Positions 46,390-54,431 of a stretch of 64,000 nt of DNA are shown here, in pieces. Position numbers and translations under genes: made by a program. The stretch is taken from positions 124,001-188,000 of the forward strand of contig NZ_KL370891.1 of the NCBI RefSeq assembly GCF_000702325.1. Direction: 5' to 3'. Position 1 is the first letter of the stretch, and each line of letters begins with the position of its first letter. Below the pieces are notes generated by a model that worked only from the letters and a program-made list of their open reading frames with translations, had not been told where the DNA came from and did no database searches. The stretch comes from Thiomicrorhabdus sp. Milos-T2 (GTDB taxonomy: Bacteria; Pseudomonadota; Gammaproteobacteria; Thiomicrospirales; Thiomicrospiraceae).

Positions 46390-46570
46390 AGAGACCTTTA
46401 CACGAGATAGGTGCGAAAGAAAAATGAGGTAAAATTTGCCTGATTGCGGCGGAAAACGCAGGGAATAGCTAGCTATTCGCAAGGTTTTCAACAAAAATCA
46501 GTTGAATTTTTACCCTCAAGGGGCATCTAAAACCATTTTTACTCGTGCATACTCTCGTGCAAAGGTCTCT
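46390..46570 (+). repeat. inverted-repeat (MITE-like) element, subfamily I, left of lapD module
   Basis: The 181-bp copy runs from AGAGACCTTTACACGAGATAG to CTCGTGCAAAGGTCTCT. It equals the 42354 copy except for an about 20-base insertion containing CTCAAGGGGCATCTAAAAC near its right side and a few substitutions. It fills most of the gap between lapG and lapD and starts one base beyond the lapG stop codon. Confidence 0.88.
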
Positions 46571-46571
46571 G

Positions 46572-47249
46572 TTAGTTGTTCAATCTTTTAAGTAGACTGT
46601 TCCAATTTTTTAGTTTTGACGTTCCGCCCGAGACCGATCTGCCTTTACCACGTTGTTTCGCTAACCATAATCCGTCACCATTAAAGCTGTAAATAGGGAC
46701 TAAGTCTTTTCTTCGTGTCGCTTTTAATATTCTTTTATTGATATTGTCTAGAACGACAGGAATTGATTTAGGTGATTTAAAATAGGTTAAAACCATATGA
46801 GCTTGATTGTAACGAATTGCTTTAACGTAGGTGATATAGAGTTTACTTTCGGGGACGCCAAGAGCTTTTAGAGTAAAGTATTTGGCGATTGAGTAATCTT
46901 CACAATCTCCTCCATCGGTTGCTAACATTTCAAGCGGAGTTGCCCAGTAATCTTTTTTACGCCAATGAACAATATCGTCTATAAACCGAACACGGTTAAA
47001 AAAGTCGTTAACAATTTCAAGCTTATCCTCTTCGGATTCGTTTTGATTTTCATCAACTAATTCTTGCCACTGAACTAATCTGTCCGCCGCTCGGCCTCCA
47101 TATTTGACTTTAGTCATCTCAATTTCAAGTTTAGTGACAACTTGTGGTGAACCATCCGCAACAACAAACACCGCGATTGAAGCGGTTAACAAAATCAGCA
47201 AAAAAGTTTGCCAGGTTTGCCATGTCTTTTTAATTAAAGGTAAGTTCAT
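46572..47249 (-). CDS. lapG: periplasmic adhesin protease LapG
   Basis: Transglutaminase-like cysteine protease, 225 residues, that trims the LapA-type adhesin from the surface when LapD releases it. An N-terminal membrane/signal segment (about 14-33) leads to the DUF920 fold with the catalytic triad visible: Cys in GGDCEDYS near residue 115, His in AHMVLTYF near 152 and Asp in VVLDNIN near 170. It is a few bases from the inverted-repeat element that separates it from lapD. Confidence 0.93.
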   Translation of the reverse strand: MNLPLIKKTWQTWQTFLLILLTASIAVFVVADGSPQVVTKLEIEMTKVKYGGRAADRLVQWQELVDENQNESEEDKLEIVNDFFNRVRFIDDIVHWRKKDYWATPLEMLATDGGDCEDYSIAKYFTLKALGVPESKLYITYVKAIRYNQAHMVLTYFKSPKSIPVVLDNINKRILKATRRKDLVPIYSFNGDGLWLAKQRGKGRSVSGGTSKLKNWNSLLKRLNN

Positions 47250-47275
47250 GATGACAGTTTATCTACTCAAAAAAT

Positions 47276-47299
47276 AAAGGCAACCATCGGGTTGCCTTT
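47276..47299 (-). terminator. terminator of the OmpA/TSP3 gene
   Basis: AAAGGCAACC and GGTTGCCTTT form a ten-base stem with a four-base loop. Read on the minus strand it is followed by ATTTTTTG, giving a good intrinsic terminator downstream of the 47372-48310 gene and just before lapG. Confidence 0.8.
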
Positions 47300-47371
47300 G
47301 TTAAAGATTTGACTAAATAGTAAAAGAGAGTTCATTTCCTTGTCTAGGTGCAAAGGTCTCTAAAATTATTT

Positions 47372-48310
47372 CTAACGCACTAACATTTCTTTTGGAATGG
47401 TTGTTTTAGCATCGCTTGGCAACTCGCTTTTTAAAATAATTTTCATTTCAATGCGACGATTTTTCTGACGACCTTCAGCGGTTTTGTTATCGGCGATAGG
47501 TTCCATTTCACCTTTACCGTCAATGTAGATACGTTCAGGGTCAAATTGAAGTTGCTCTTGTATAAAAGCTTTAGCGCTATTTGCACGACGCCAAGATAAG
47601 CGCTCATTTACTGGTGCTTTTGCTTGCCAATCAGTATGACCCGTAATCAGTAATACTTGGTCATCTTTAAGTTCGCTTAGTACACCAATATCATTTTGTA
47701 AGATTTTAACTTGGTCATCACGAATATTATGTTGATATGAATCGAACACAATATTGCTTAACGCAAAGGTTTTAGGCTCACAGCCATGTGAATTAACCGT
47801 AGTGCCTTCAGGCGTATTTGGACATAAATCATCCGCATTGTTCACGCCATCTTTATCCGTATCACCAATAAGTTTACAACCCACTTCATCTACTTGTGTT
47901 CCTTCAGGCGTTCCAGGACATTGGTCTTTACTGTCGACTACGCCATCATTATCTTCATCGCCTTCACAACCAAAGCGATTAACTTTAACACCAGGAGGTG
48001 TTCCTGGGCATTGATCTAAACGGTTAAATACGCCATCTTGATCTGTATCCAACTCACACCCTCTAGAATCTACGTCTACATGCAAAATGGTATTAGGGCA
48101 TTGATCGAGTTTATCTAAAACACCGTCTTGATCTAAGTCTTGATAGGCGTTTTCAACAATGCTCGCATCTTGGCTTGGAATACTTTTTAACGCCTCGGTT
48201 TCTTGGCCTGCAGGGTTATAGTCTAAAGGAATCGGTTTCGCATCCTCTGCTTGAGCATTGGTTAAAACGCTTGCTAAACAAAGGGCTAGTAAAGGGATTA
48301 AATGTTTCAT
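47372..48310 (-). CDS. OmpA-family protein with thrombospondin type-3 repeats
   Basis: A 312-residue envelope protein with a signal peptide (about 1-21, cleavage after NAQA), a calcium-binding stretch of four DxDxDGV/I...CP(N/G)T TSP3 repeats (about 55-185) with paired cysteines, and a C-terminal OmpA-like peptidoglycan-binding domain (TGHTDWQA, NERLSWRRANSAK, KNRRIEMKI; about 185-300). It anchors the outer membrane to the wall. Being encoded upstream of lapG on the same strand, it may share the biofilm role, but a terminator separates them. Confidence 0.88.
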   Translation of the reverse strand: MKHLIPLLALCLASVLTNAQAEDAKPIPLDYNPAGQETEALKSIPSQDASIVENAYQDLDQDGVLDKLDQCPNTILHVDVDSRGCELDTDQDGVFNRLDQCPGTPPGVKVNRFGCEGDEDNDGVVDSKDQCPGTPEGTQVDEVGCKLIGDTDKDGVNNADDLCPNTPEGTTVNSHGCEPKTFALSNIVFDSYQHNIRDDQVKILQNDIGVLSELKDDQVLLITGHTDWQAKAPVNERLSWRRANSAKAFIQEQLQFDPERIYIDGKGEMEPIADNKTAEGRQKNRRIEMKIILKSELPSDAKTTIPKEMLVR

Positions 48311-48525
48311 TTTCTTTTCTCAATGTCTCTAAAAGGTGACGGGAAAGTTTTTTTATGCCTAATAATAACCTTTTTTTAAGACGTATTACTAGCTTTAGAC
48401 TATCTTTAGCAGGTAAAAATAGGCAAAAATGACAGATTTAAGAGTAGGCTTGAATTTATAGTTGGCTAGCCGCTTAGTCTTAGGTTAGTTCTAATCAGTC
48501 TTTGCTTTGTGTTTGCTTAGTTTAA

Positions 48526-49716
48526 CTAAAGGGCTTGGTGAATCGCTTCAATTAATTGGTCATCACTCAAAGTGACAACATTCCCCAGCATACTGCCGCT
48601 TCGGCAGTTTTTAATGACTGGGGTTATGTTGTCTTTAGTTAATCCAAATTCTGCAAGGCCTTGTGGAGTGTATTGATTGGCATATTGTTTTAATAATGTG
48701 ACCAGGCCTGGTAGTAATTGATTGTGATCTTGTTGAGGATTAAGCATTTGGCTTACTTTTTGGTACTTTTCAAGCGTTACTTTTGCTTGAGGTGTGTCTA
48801 GTGTTTGTAAGCTTTTAATATTGGCTTGGGTAATGGGGGCTAACAGGCGTGCACAAACTATTCCATGTGGAGCGTCAAAAAATGCTCCAATTGGTCCGGC
48901 TAAACCATGTACCGCACCCAGTCCCGCATTGGCTAAAGTGGTGCCTGATAGTGAAGCCGCAAGCATTAAATGGCTGTATCCGTTTTGTTGGTCTATTGGG
49001 TTGGTGCTATTAATGTCTTTAAACGCCCCTTTAAAAAGGGTCATGCCTTGCCAAGCTAAAGCATCAGTCATTGGGTTAGGTTTTAAGGTGGTGTAAGACT
49101 CAAGTAACTGAGTAAAAGCATCCATTCCGGTTGAGTACAGGACTTCTTTAGGGCAAGAGGCTAGTAGTTCTGGATCTAACCAGGCCTGCTTGGCTAGGAG
49201 TTTGTTATCTCTAAAAGACTTTTTAAATTCGCCAATTCTAGATAAAACCGCATTTTTGGTGGTTTCACTGCCCGTTCCTGCCGTAGTGGGTATGGCAATA
49301 AAAGGACAGGTTTTCACGTGAAACGGCTTACCTTTTCCAACGCCTTCTAAATAGTCCATAACCGACGTTTGGCTTGGAATTAATCCGGCAATGGCTTTAG
49401 CTGCATCTAAAACACTTCCGCCACCTAAGCCAATGACCATGCCGCTGTCTGCCTCACAGTCGGTCACGATATTATCAACTACCTCTGGAGAGGGCTCGCC
49501 GGAGACAATAAAGTGTTTAACGTTACAAAATGCGGAGAGTGATTGATAAAGAACATCCCCAAACTCTCCTGGATGAGCTAAGGTTTTACCAGTAATTAAG
49601 ACGATGGAGTTGGGAGGGGTTTGTTGCAGGCTTTCAATTAGTTTATGGCGAATCCCTAAGCCAAAATGAATATGTGGCATTGGGGCAAATTCAAAAGGGT
49701 TAATCACTGTGTTCAT
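48526..49716 (-). CDS. iron-containing alcohol dehydrogenase
   Basis: A 396-residue NAD(P)-dependent dehydrogenase of the group III (Fe-ADH) family. The dinucleotide-binding GGGSVLDAAKAIA is near residue 96, and the metal ligands are in the region HGLAGPIGAFFDAPHGIVCARLL near 268-290 (His residues) plus an upstream Asp. The substrate cannot be told from sequence. It begins 10 bases after rep, so both genes are likely in one transcript. One palindrome copy is read as Pro-Gly-Leu; a near-copy also lies in the gene. Confidence 0.87.
   Translation of the reverse strand: MNTVINPFEFAPMPHIHFGLGIRHKLIESLQQTPPNSIVLITGKTLAHPGEFGDVLYQSLSAFCNVKHFIVSGEPSPEVVDNIVTDCEADSGMVIGLGGGSVLDAAKAIAGLIPSQTSVMDYLEGVGKGKPFHVKTCPFIAIPTTAGTGSETTKNAVLSRIGEFKKSFRDNKLLAKQAWLDPELLASCPKEVLYSTGMDAFTQLLESYTTLKPNPMTDALAWQGMTLFKGAFKDINSTNPIDQQNGYSHLMLAASLSGTTLANAGLGAVHGLAGPIGAFFDAPHGIVCARLLAPITQANIKSLQTLDTPQAKVTLEKYQKVSQMLNPQQDHNQLLPGLVTLLKQYANQYTPQGLAEFGLTKDNITPVIKNCRSGSMLGNVVTLSDDQLIEAIHQAL
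48701..48712. repeat. dispersed palindrome ACCAGGCCTGGT
   Basis: Exact copy inside the alcohol dehydrogenase gene, read Pro-Gly-Leu. Confidence 0.9.
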
Positions 49717-49726
49717 TGAAAACTCG

Positions 49727-51760
49727 CTAATTCTTTTTTAGAAATGATTTTAGATTCGCAATATGGGCATTTCCGGTTTCTAATTGCTCTTCTTTAGAAA
49801 CGACCACACCAGGTTTGCCTTCCCATTGTAATGATTCTGGAGGAAGTTCTTCTAAGAAACGACTCGGTTCACACGCCATATCTTCACCATATTTACGACG
49901 TTTAGTCGCATAGGTCATGGTTAAAGAACGTTGTGCACGCGTAATTCCTACATAGGCTAATCGGCGCTCTTCTTCCAGGCCTGGTGATTCTAAATTTTGT
50001 TTGTGCGGTAACAGCTCCTCTTCCATACCAATTAAAAACACATGAGGAAACTCAAGTCCTTTAGAGGCATGCAGTGTCATTAGGCTAACCATATCGTGCT
50101 CTTTTTCTGACTCGTTGCGTTCCATCATATCCATTAAGGCCATATGAGTCACAATTGTTTCTAGGCGCTTTTCTTCACCGTCTTCTTGTAGGGCTTTATT
50201 GACAATGCGTTCAATCCATAAAATTAGATCACGTACATTATTAATTCTACGTTCGGCACTTTTAGGATTGCTTGCGTTTTCGTGTATCCAGTTATCATAC
50301 TCAATTTTTTCAACTAGCTGGCGAACAAAAGAGGGCACTTCTTCACCTTGCGCGCCATCGGCTTCCTGAATCCAGCTTAATAGTTGTTCACCAAAGTGCT
50401 GCACACGTTTTAGAGCCTTGTCTGACAATATGGTGGTCAATCCAAATTCTTGGGTAGCGTCAAATAAACTAATGCCACGCCCTGTTGCGTAAGTGGCTAA
50501 TTTCTCAAGAGTAGAGGCACCAATTTCGCGGCGCGGTGTATTTACAATTCTTAAAAATGCGGCATCGTCATCAGGGTTAACAATGATGCGTAAATAACTC
50601 ATGATATCTTTGATTTCTGCATGGTCAAAAAATGATTTACCCCCAGATATTACATAAGAGATATTCTGTTCACGTAAAGCGCGCTCCATCAAACGTGCCT
50701 GGTGATTACCACGATAGAGAATGGCATAATCACGGTTTTTGGTTTTGTATTTAAACTTATGCACAATAATTTCAGAAACCACACGCTCAACTTCCTGGTT
50801 TTCATTGGCGCAAGCAATGACTCGTAACGGATCACCTGCTCCCATTTCACTCCATAAGCTTTTTTCAAATACGTGAGGGTTATTTGCAATTAATTGGTTA
50901 GCTGATTTTAATATTCGATTGGTTGAACGATAATTTTGCTCAAGCTTTATCAGTTCTAATGCCGGAAAATCTTCTTTAAGCATTGCCAAGTTTTCTGGCT
51001 GTGCACCACGCCAAGCGTAAATGGATTGGTCATCATCACCTACCACAGTAAAACGCGCTTGCACGCCCACTAACTGTTTAACTAAAGCATACTGTGAAGC
51101 ATTAGTATCTTGATACTCATCCACCAATAAATAACGAACTTTATTTTGCCATTTCTGCAAGATTTCAGGGTTTTCATTAAACAGCTTAACGGGTAAACCA
51201 ATTAAGTCATCAAAGTCCACCGCATTGTAGGCTTTAAGCTGTTTTTGATACGCTTGATACAGTATGGCACGAGCCTGTTGTTGAGCATCTTCAGCTTGGT
51301 TAATCGCCTCCTCGGGTGAAACGTGCGCGTTTTTCCAGCCTGAAATATCCCATTGCACCCCGTCCAAAACCTCTGGGTCAATAGTTTGTTTAAGCATAAG
51401 CTCTTTTAAGATTTGCCCACTATCAGCTGCATCCATAATTGAAAAGTTAGACTTATAGCCCAAGGCTTTGTACTCTCGGCGAATAATATTTAAGCCTAAA
51501 TTGTGAAAAGTGGAAACATTTAAACCGCTAGTATTTTCATCTTTAAGCAGTTTTGTTACACGCTCCTTCATCTCTTTAGCCGATTTATTGGTAAAGGTAA
51601 CCGCATAAATATGGTGTGATTTAACGTCACATTGACGAATTAAGTAAGCGATTTTCTCGGTAATAACACGAGTTTTACCCGAGCCTGCTCCAGCAAGAAC
51701 CAGTGCAGGGGTATCAATGTGCTTTACAGCTTGGCGTTGTCTTTCATTTAAACTGTGCAT
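49727..51760 (-). CDS. rep: ATP-dependent DNA helicase Rep
   Basis: Superfamily 1A 3'-5' helicase, 677 residues, equal to E. coli Rep (673). Motif I is LAGAGSGKTRVITEKIAYL near residue 20, motif II DEYQDTN near 215, motif III GDDDQSIYAWRGA near 240, motif V ASKGLEFPHVF near 563 and motif VI YVGITRAQ near 605. Rep accompanies the replication fork and removes protein roadblocks. It is divergent from the methyltransferase gene at 51862. Confidence 0.95.
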   Translation of the reverse strand: MHSLNERQRQAVKHIDTPALVLAGAGSGKTRVITEKIAYLIRQCDVKSHHIYAVTFTNKSAKEMKERVTKLLKDENTSGLNVSTFHNLGLNIIRREYKALGYKSNFSIMDAADSGQILKELMLKQTIDPEVLDGVQWDISGWKNAHVSPEEAINQAEDAQQQARAILYQAYQKQLKAYNAVDFDDLIGLPVKLFNENPEILQKWQNKVRYLLVDEYQDTNASQYALVKQLVGVQARFTVVGDDDQSIYAWRGAQPENLAMLKEDFPALELIKLEQNYRSTNRILKSANQLIANNPHVFEKSLWSEMGAGDPLRVIACANENQEVERVVSEIIVHKFKYKTKNRDYAILYRGNHQARLMERALREQNISYVISGGKSFFDHAEIKDIMSYLRIIVNPDDDAAFLRIVNTPRREIGASTLEKLATYATGRGISLFDATQEFGLTTILSDKALKRVQHFGEQLLSWIQEADGAQGEEVPSFVRQLVEKIEYDNWIHENASNPKSAERRINNVRDLILWIERIVNKALQEDGEEKRLETIVTHMALMDMMERNESEKEHDMVSLMTLHASKGLEFPHVFLIGMEEELLPHKQNLESPGLEEERRLAYVGITRAQRSLTMTYATKRRKYGEDMACEPSRFLEELPPESLQWEGKPGVVVSKEEQLETGNAHIANLKSFLKKN

Positions 51761-51861
51761 GAGGTAATGGACTACTTACGGTTTTTAAATTCAGTGTTTG
51801 AGAAAAGGTACAATATGATAATTCAAAACGCACTAGATTTAGAACATTATTAGGAAATACC

Positions 51862-52446
51862 GTGGCAACCATTGAAGAATTAAAACAAGATTTACATATA
51901 CAAGCGAATTTGGCCGGTAAAGAATTAACCTTTGCGACAACCTGGGGAATTTTTAGCCCGCGCGAAATAGATTCAGGAACAGACCTTTTTTTAAAGTACC
52001 TTGACATTAAAGAAGATGAAATCGCTTTAGATATTGGTTGTGGTTATGGGCCAATTGGTTTAGCCATTGCGGCGAATGCACCTAAAGGACAAGTGCATAT
52101 GGTGGATAAAGATTTTGTAGCGGTTGATTATGCCAATACTAATGCCGGTATTAACCGTTTACCAAATGCCAAAGCGTATCTATCTAACGGCTTAAGTGCG
52201 GTGCCTAAAGATATTCAATTTACCACGGTGGTCTCTAATATTCCTGCTAAAGTGGGTAAAGAGATGCTAAGTATTCTATTAAATGATGTACACGACCAAC
52301 TTGCACCAGGTGGGCAATTTGTAGTGGTCACCATTAACGGTCTAAGACAATATATGAAACGGAATTTTATGGAAGTTTTTGGTAATTACGAGAAAGTGAA
52401 GCAAGGAAAAGATTACACTATTTCTCGTTGTGTAAAACAATCTTAG
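51862..52446 (+). CDS. RsmC-like class I methyltransferase (MTS domain)
   Basis: A 194-residue SAM-dependent methyltransferase of the MTS family that includes RsmC and RlmG. The N-terminal FATTWGIFSPREIDSGTDLFLKYL and SAM loop LDIGCGYGPIGLAIA near residue 54 match that group. The NPP(F/Y)H-type motif expected near 125 is read as SNIPAKVG, so the target residue or specificity may differ from RsmC. The protein is shorter than RsmC because it lacks the second N-terminal domain. Function is not assigned beyond methyltransferase. Confidence 0.8.
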   Translation: MATIEELKQDLHIQANLAGKELTFATTWGIFSPREIDSGTDLFLKYLDIKEDEIALDIGCGYGPIGLAIAANAPKGQVHMVDKDFVAVDYANTNAGINRLPNAKAYLSNGLSAVPKDIQFTTVVSNIPAKVGKEMLSILLNDVHDQLAPGGQFVVVTINGLRQYMKRNFMEVFGNYEKVKQGKDYTISRCVKQS

Positions 52447-52533
52447 AGACTTTTATAATACCTGTTCAATTACAACTAAATTAAAAACTGTAAACATAAA
52501 AATAAACCAAAAATAAACGCTAGGAGTTTATAA

Positions 52534-53541
52534 ATGAAATCCTTAATTAAATTTAAGTCTGTTTCGGTAATTATGCTGAGTCTGTTCTTTACCCTTATGT
52601 CGGTAACGCAAGTTGCTGAGGCTAAACGCTTTGGAATGGGTAAAAGTTTTGGTTACAACAAACAAGTCGCGCCAAAGCAATATAACAACGCACCCAAAGC
52701 GGCTCCTAAATCTGCGCCATCTAAAACGGGTGCGGCTGGGCGTCCAGCTTCTGGTGCATCAAAGTGGTTGGGGCCTTTAGCGGGTTTAGCTGCGGGCGGT
52801 TTGTTGGCGGCAATGCTATTTGGTGACGGCTTTGAAGGCCTGCAATTTTTTGACATTTTACTCTTTGCTCTGATTGCCTTTGTATTATTTAAGTTGTTTG
52901 CACGAAAGGCACAAAGCCATTCGCAACAAGCGTATCAAAGTGGCTATACCGAAAATACTGACCAACAAACTTCTGACCAACAAACGGCTAATCAATATAG
53001 AACAAATCAAGATTCATTAAATCATCAGCAAAATGCATTTCGTCAGGCCAATGACAACTCTGCAATGGAGAGTGCGTCATCTAATACAGGTTCAATTCTT
53101 GGCGCTGATTTAGAAGATGGCATTGGGCAGGGCACCAGTCACAATGCCCAGTTTTTAAATGAAATTCCTGCATGGTTTGATGAGCAAGGGTTTGTTGAGG
53201 GCGCTAAATCTCATTTTGTTACTCTGCAAAAGGCTTGGGATAATGTTGATTTAAGTGAGATTGAATCTTACTGCACAGCAGAATTATTTAGTGAATTACA
53301 AAAAGAATTAAGAGGGGTACAAGCCGGAGATAACCAAACGGTTGTTGATACCTTAGATGCTGAAATTGCTACGATGGCGGTTGATGGTGAGTTCTTTGTT
53401 GTTAGTGTCCGTTTTACCGGCTTTATTCAAGAAGATGCGGTTAAAGGGGCTCACGCTTTTAATGAAATTTGGCATATTCGTCGTTTAGCGAGTGACGAAG
53501 GTAATTGGCAAGTTGCAGGTATTCAACAGGTAAACGCCTAA
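52534..53541 (+). CDS. Tim44-domain membrane protein
   Basis: A 335-residue protein. It has a signal-like segment (about 1-31), a low-complexity Ala/Pro/Lys region, two hydrophobic segments (about 76-95 and 103-120), a Gln/Ser-rich linker with DQQTSDQQTANQY-like repeats, and a C-terminal Tim44-like domain (about 210-335; FFVVSVRFTGFI). Family members are common in proteobacteria but poorly characterised. An AGGAGTTTATAA ribosome binding site precedes the ATG. Confidence 0.82.
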   Translation: MKSLIKFKSVSVIMLSLFFTLMSVTQVAEAKRFGMGKSFGYNKQVAPKQYNNAPKAAPKSAPSKTGAAGRPASGASKWLGPLAGLAAGGLLAAMLFGDGFEGLQFFDILLFALIAFVLFKLFARKAQSHSQQAYQSGYTENTDQQTSDQQTANQYRTNQDSLNHQQNAFRQANDNSAMESASSNTGSILGADLEDGIGQGTSHNAQFLNEIPAWFDEQGFVEGAKSHFVTLQKAWDNVDLSEIESYCTAELFSELQKELRGVQAGDNQTVVDTLDAEIATMAVDGEFFVVSVRFTGFIQEDAVKGAHAFNEIWHIRRLASDEGNWQVAGIQQVNA

Positions 53542-53681
53542 ATAAGTGCTTTGCCTCCAAGTGTATAAAACGGGCAAGGTGCAAAATATCTCAATCTGTT
53601 ATGATTTATTTGAAGTTTGTGCTTTTGTACCGATTTGTGCAAAAGTCTCTAAATATTAAAACGTTTAAAGGTGAGGTGGTT

Positions 53682-54137
53682 ATGCAAAATTCATGGTTTA
53701 AATTTCCAATCTTAGGGGCAATATTAATTAGTTTGCTCACCTTAGTTGGTTGCAGTAAAGATCCGGTTAAAATTACCTCGGCTAAAGTCGTCAGTGGTTT
53801 GGATAAAGGGTCGGGCAACTTTGATAGAGTGTTGCAAATCTGTTTTGATAAGCCTTTAACTTCAAACTACTATCATAAAATTGCCATTATCACCAAAGAG
53901 AACGTAAAAATTACCGGGTTTGGAACTTTACGCCCGCTGGCTTCTGATCCAGACAACAAATGCCATTTACGTAATGTTTATTTGTACATTCATAAAGATT
54001 CGCCGGTGGATGCTCGTCAATTGATTAAAGATTATGTCTTACCCGGCAATATCAAACAGGTTCTAGTACAAATTTACAATGAAAAGCCTGAAGGTAAAGA
54101 GTTACCGATTGCGGAAAAGATTTTTACCGGTTTGTGA
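53682..54137 (+). CDS. putative small lipoprotein
   Basis: A 151-residue protein with a type II signal peptide and lipobox LTLVGC-S near residue 24. I chose the ATG at 53682 because AAAGGTGAGG lies just upstream and the lipobox is then well placed; the frame is open further upstream to 53505 without such support. The mature part is a compact domain of unknown family (KITSAKVVSGLDKGSGNF, VLPGNIKQVLVQIYN). It has no clear operon partner. Confidence 0.7.
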   Translation: MQNSWFKFPILGAILISLLTLVGCSKDPVKITSAKVVSGLDKGSGNFDRVLQICFDKPLTSNYYHKIAIITKENVKITGFGTLRPLASDPDNKCHLRNVYLYIHKDSPVDARQLIKDYVLPGNIKQVLVQIYNEKPEGKELPIAEKIFTGL

Positions 54138-54165
54138 TTGCTGGTTTGTAATTGCCAGTTTGTGA

Positions 54166-54363
54166 ATGATTATCCAGTATTGTAAAAATTAACCACGAAG
54201 ACACAGAGGCACGAAGATAAAAAATAAATAAAAGCGCTTAGAAAATCATAGCTTAACGATCTTAAGTTATGCCTATAAGCTGGTATTAAATATTAAAAAT
54301 CTTCGTGCTTTCGTGTCTTCGTGGTTAAAGATTTATTTAATCAATCATAAAATACATATACCC
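54166..54363. repeat. CACGAAG-type inverted-repeat element, copy 2
   Basis: These 198 bases repeat the element at 29337-29632 in reverse orientation, from GATTATCCAGTATTGTAAAAA through AACCACGAAGACACAGAGGC to CTTCGTGTCTTCGTGG and TCATAAAATACATATACCC. The terminal repeat on the left is not intact, so this copy is shorter. It lies between the lipoprotein gene and truD. Confidence 0.75.
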
Positions 54364-54388
54364 ATTTAAAATTGTTAAAAACTAAACT

Positions 54389-54400
54389 ACCAGGCCTGGT
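54389..54400. repeat. dispersed palindrome ACCAGGCCTGGT
   Basis: Exact copy upstream of truD; half of it forms the left arm of the terminator-like hairpin. Confidence 0.9.
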
Positions 54401-54420
54401 TAATACCAGGCTTTTTTATT
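54394..54420 (+). terminator. hairpin and T-run just before truD
   Basis: GCCTGGT and ACCAGGC form a seven-base stem with a four-base loop, followed by TTTTTT. Part of the hairpin is the ACCAGGCCTGGT palindrome at 54389. It ends only about 12 bases before the truD start codon, which is an unusual place for a terminator. Confidence 0.6.
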
Positions 54421-54431
54421 TTGAGATTTTT

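Noticed and set aside
53505-53681. Upstream extension of the lipoprotein frame overlapping the Tim44 gene.
   Set aside because: It would bury the lipobox signal peptide and has no ribosome binding site.
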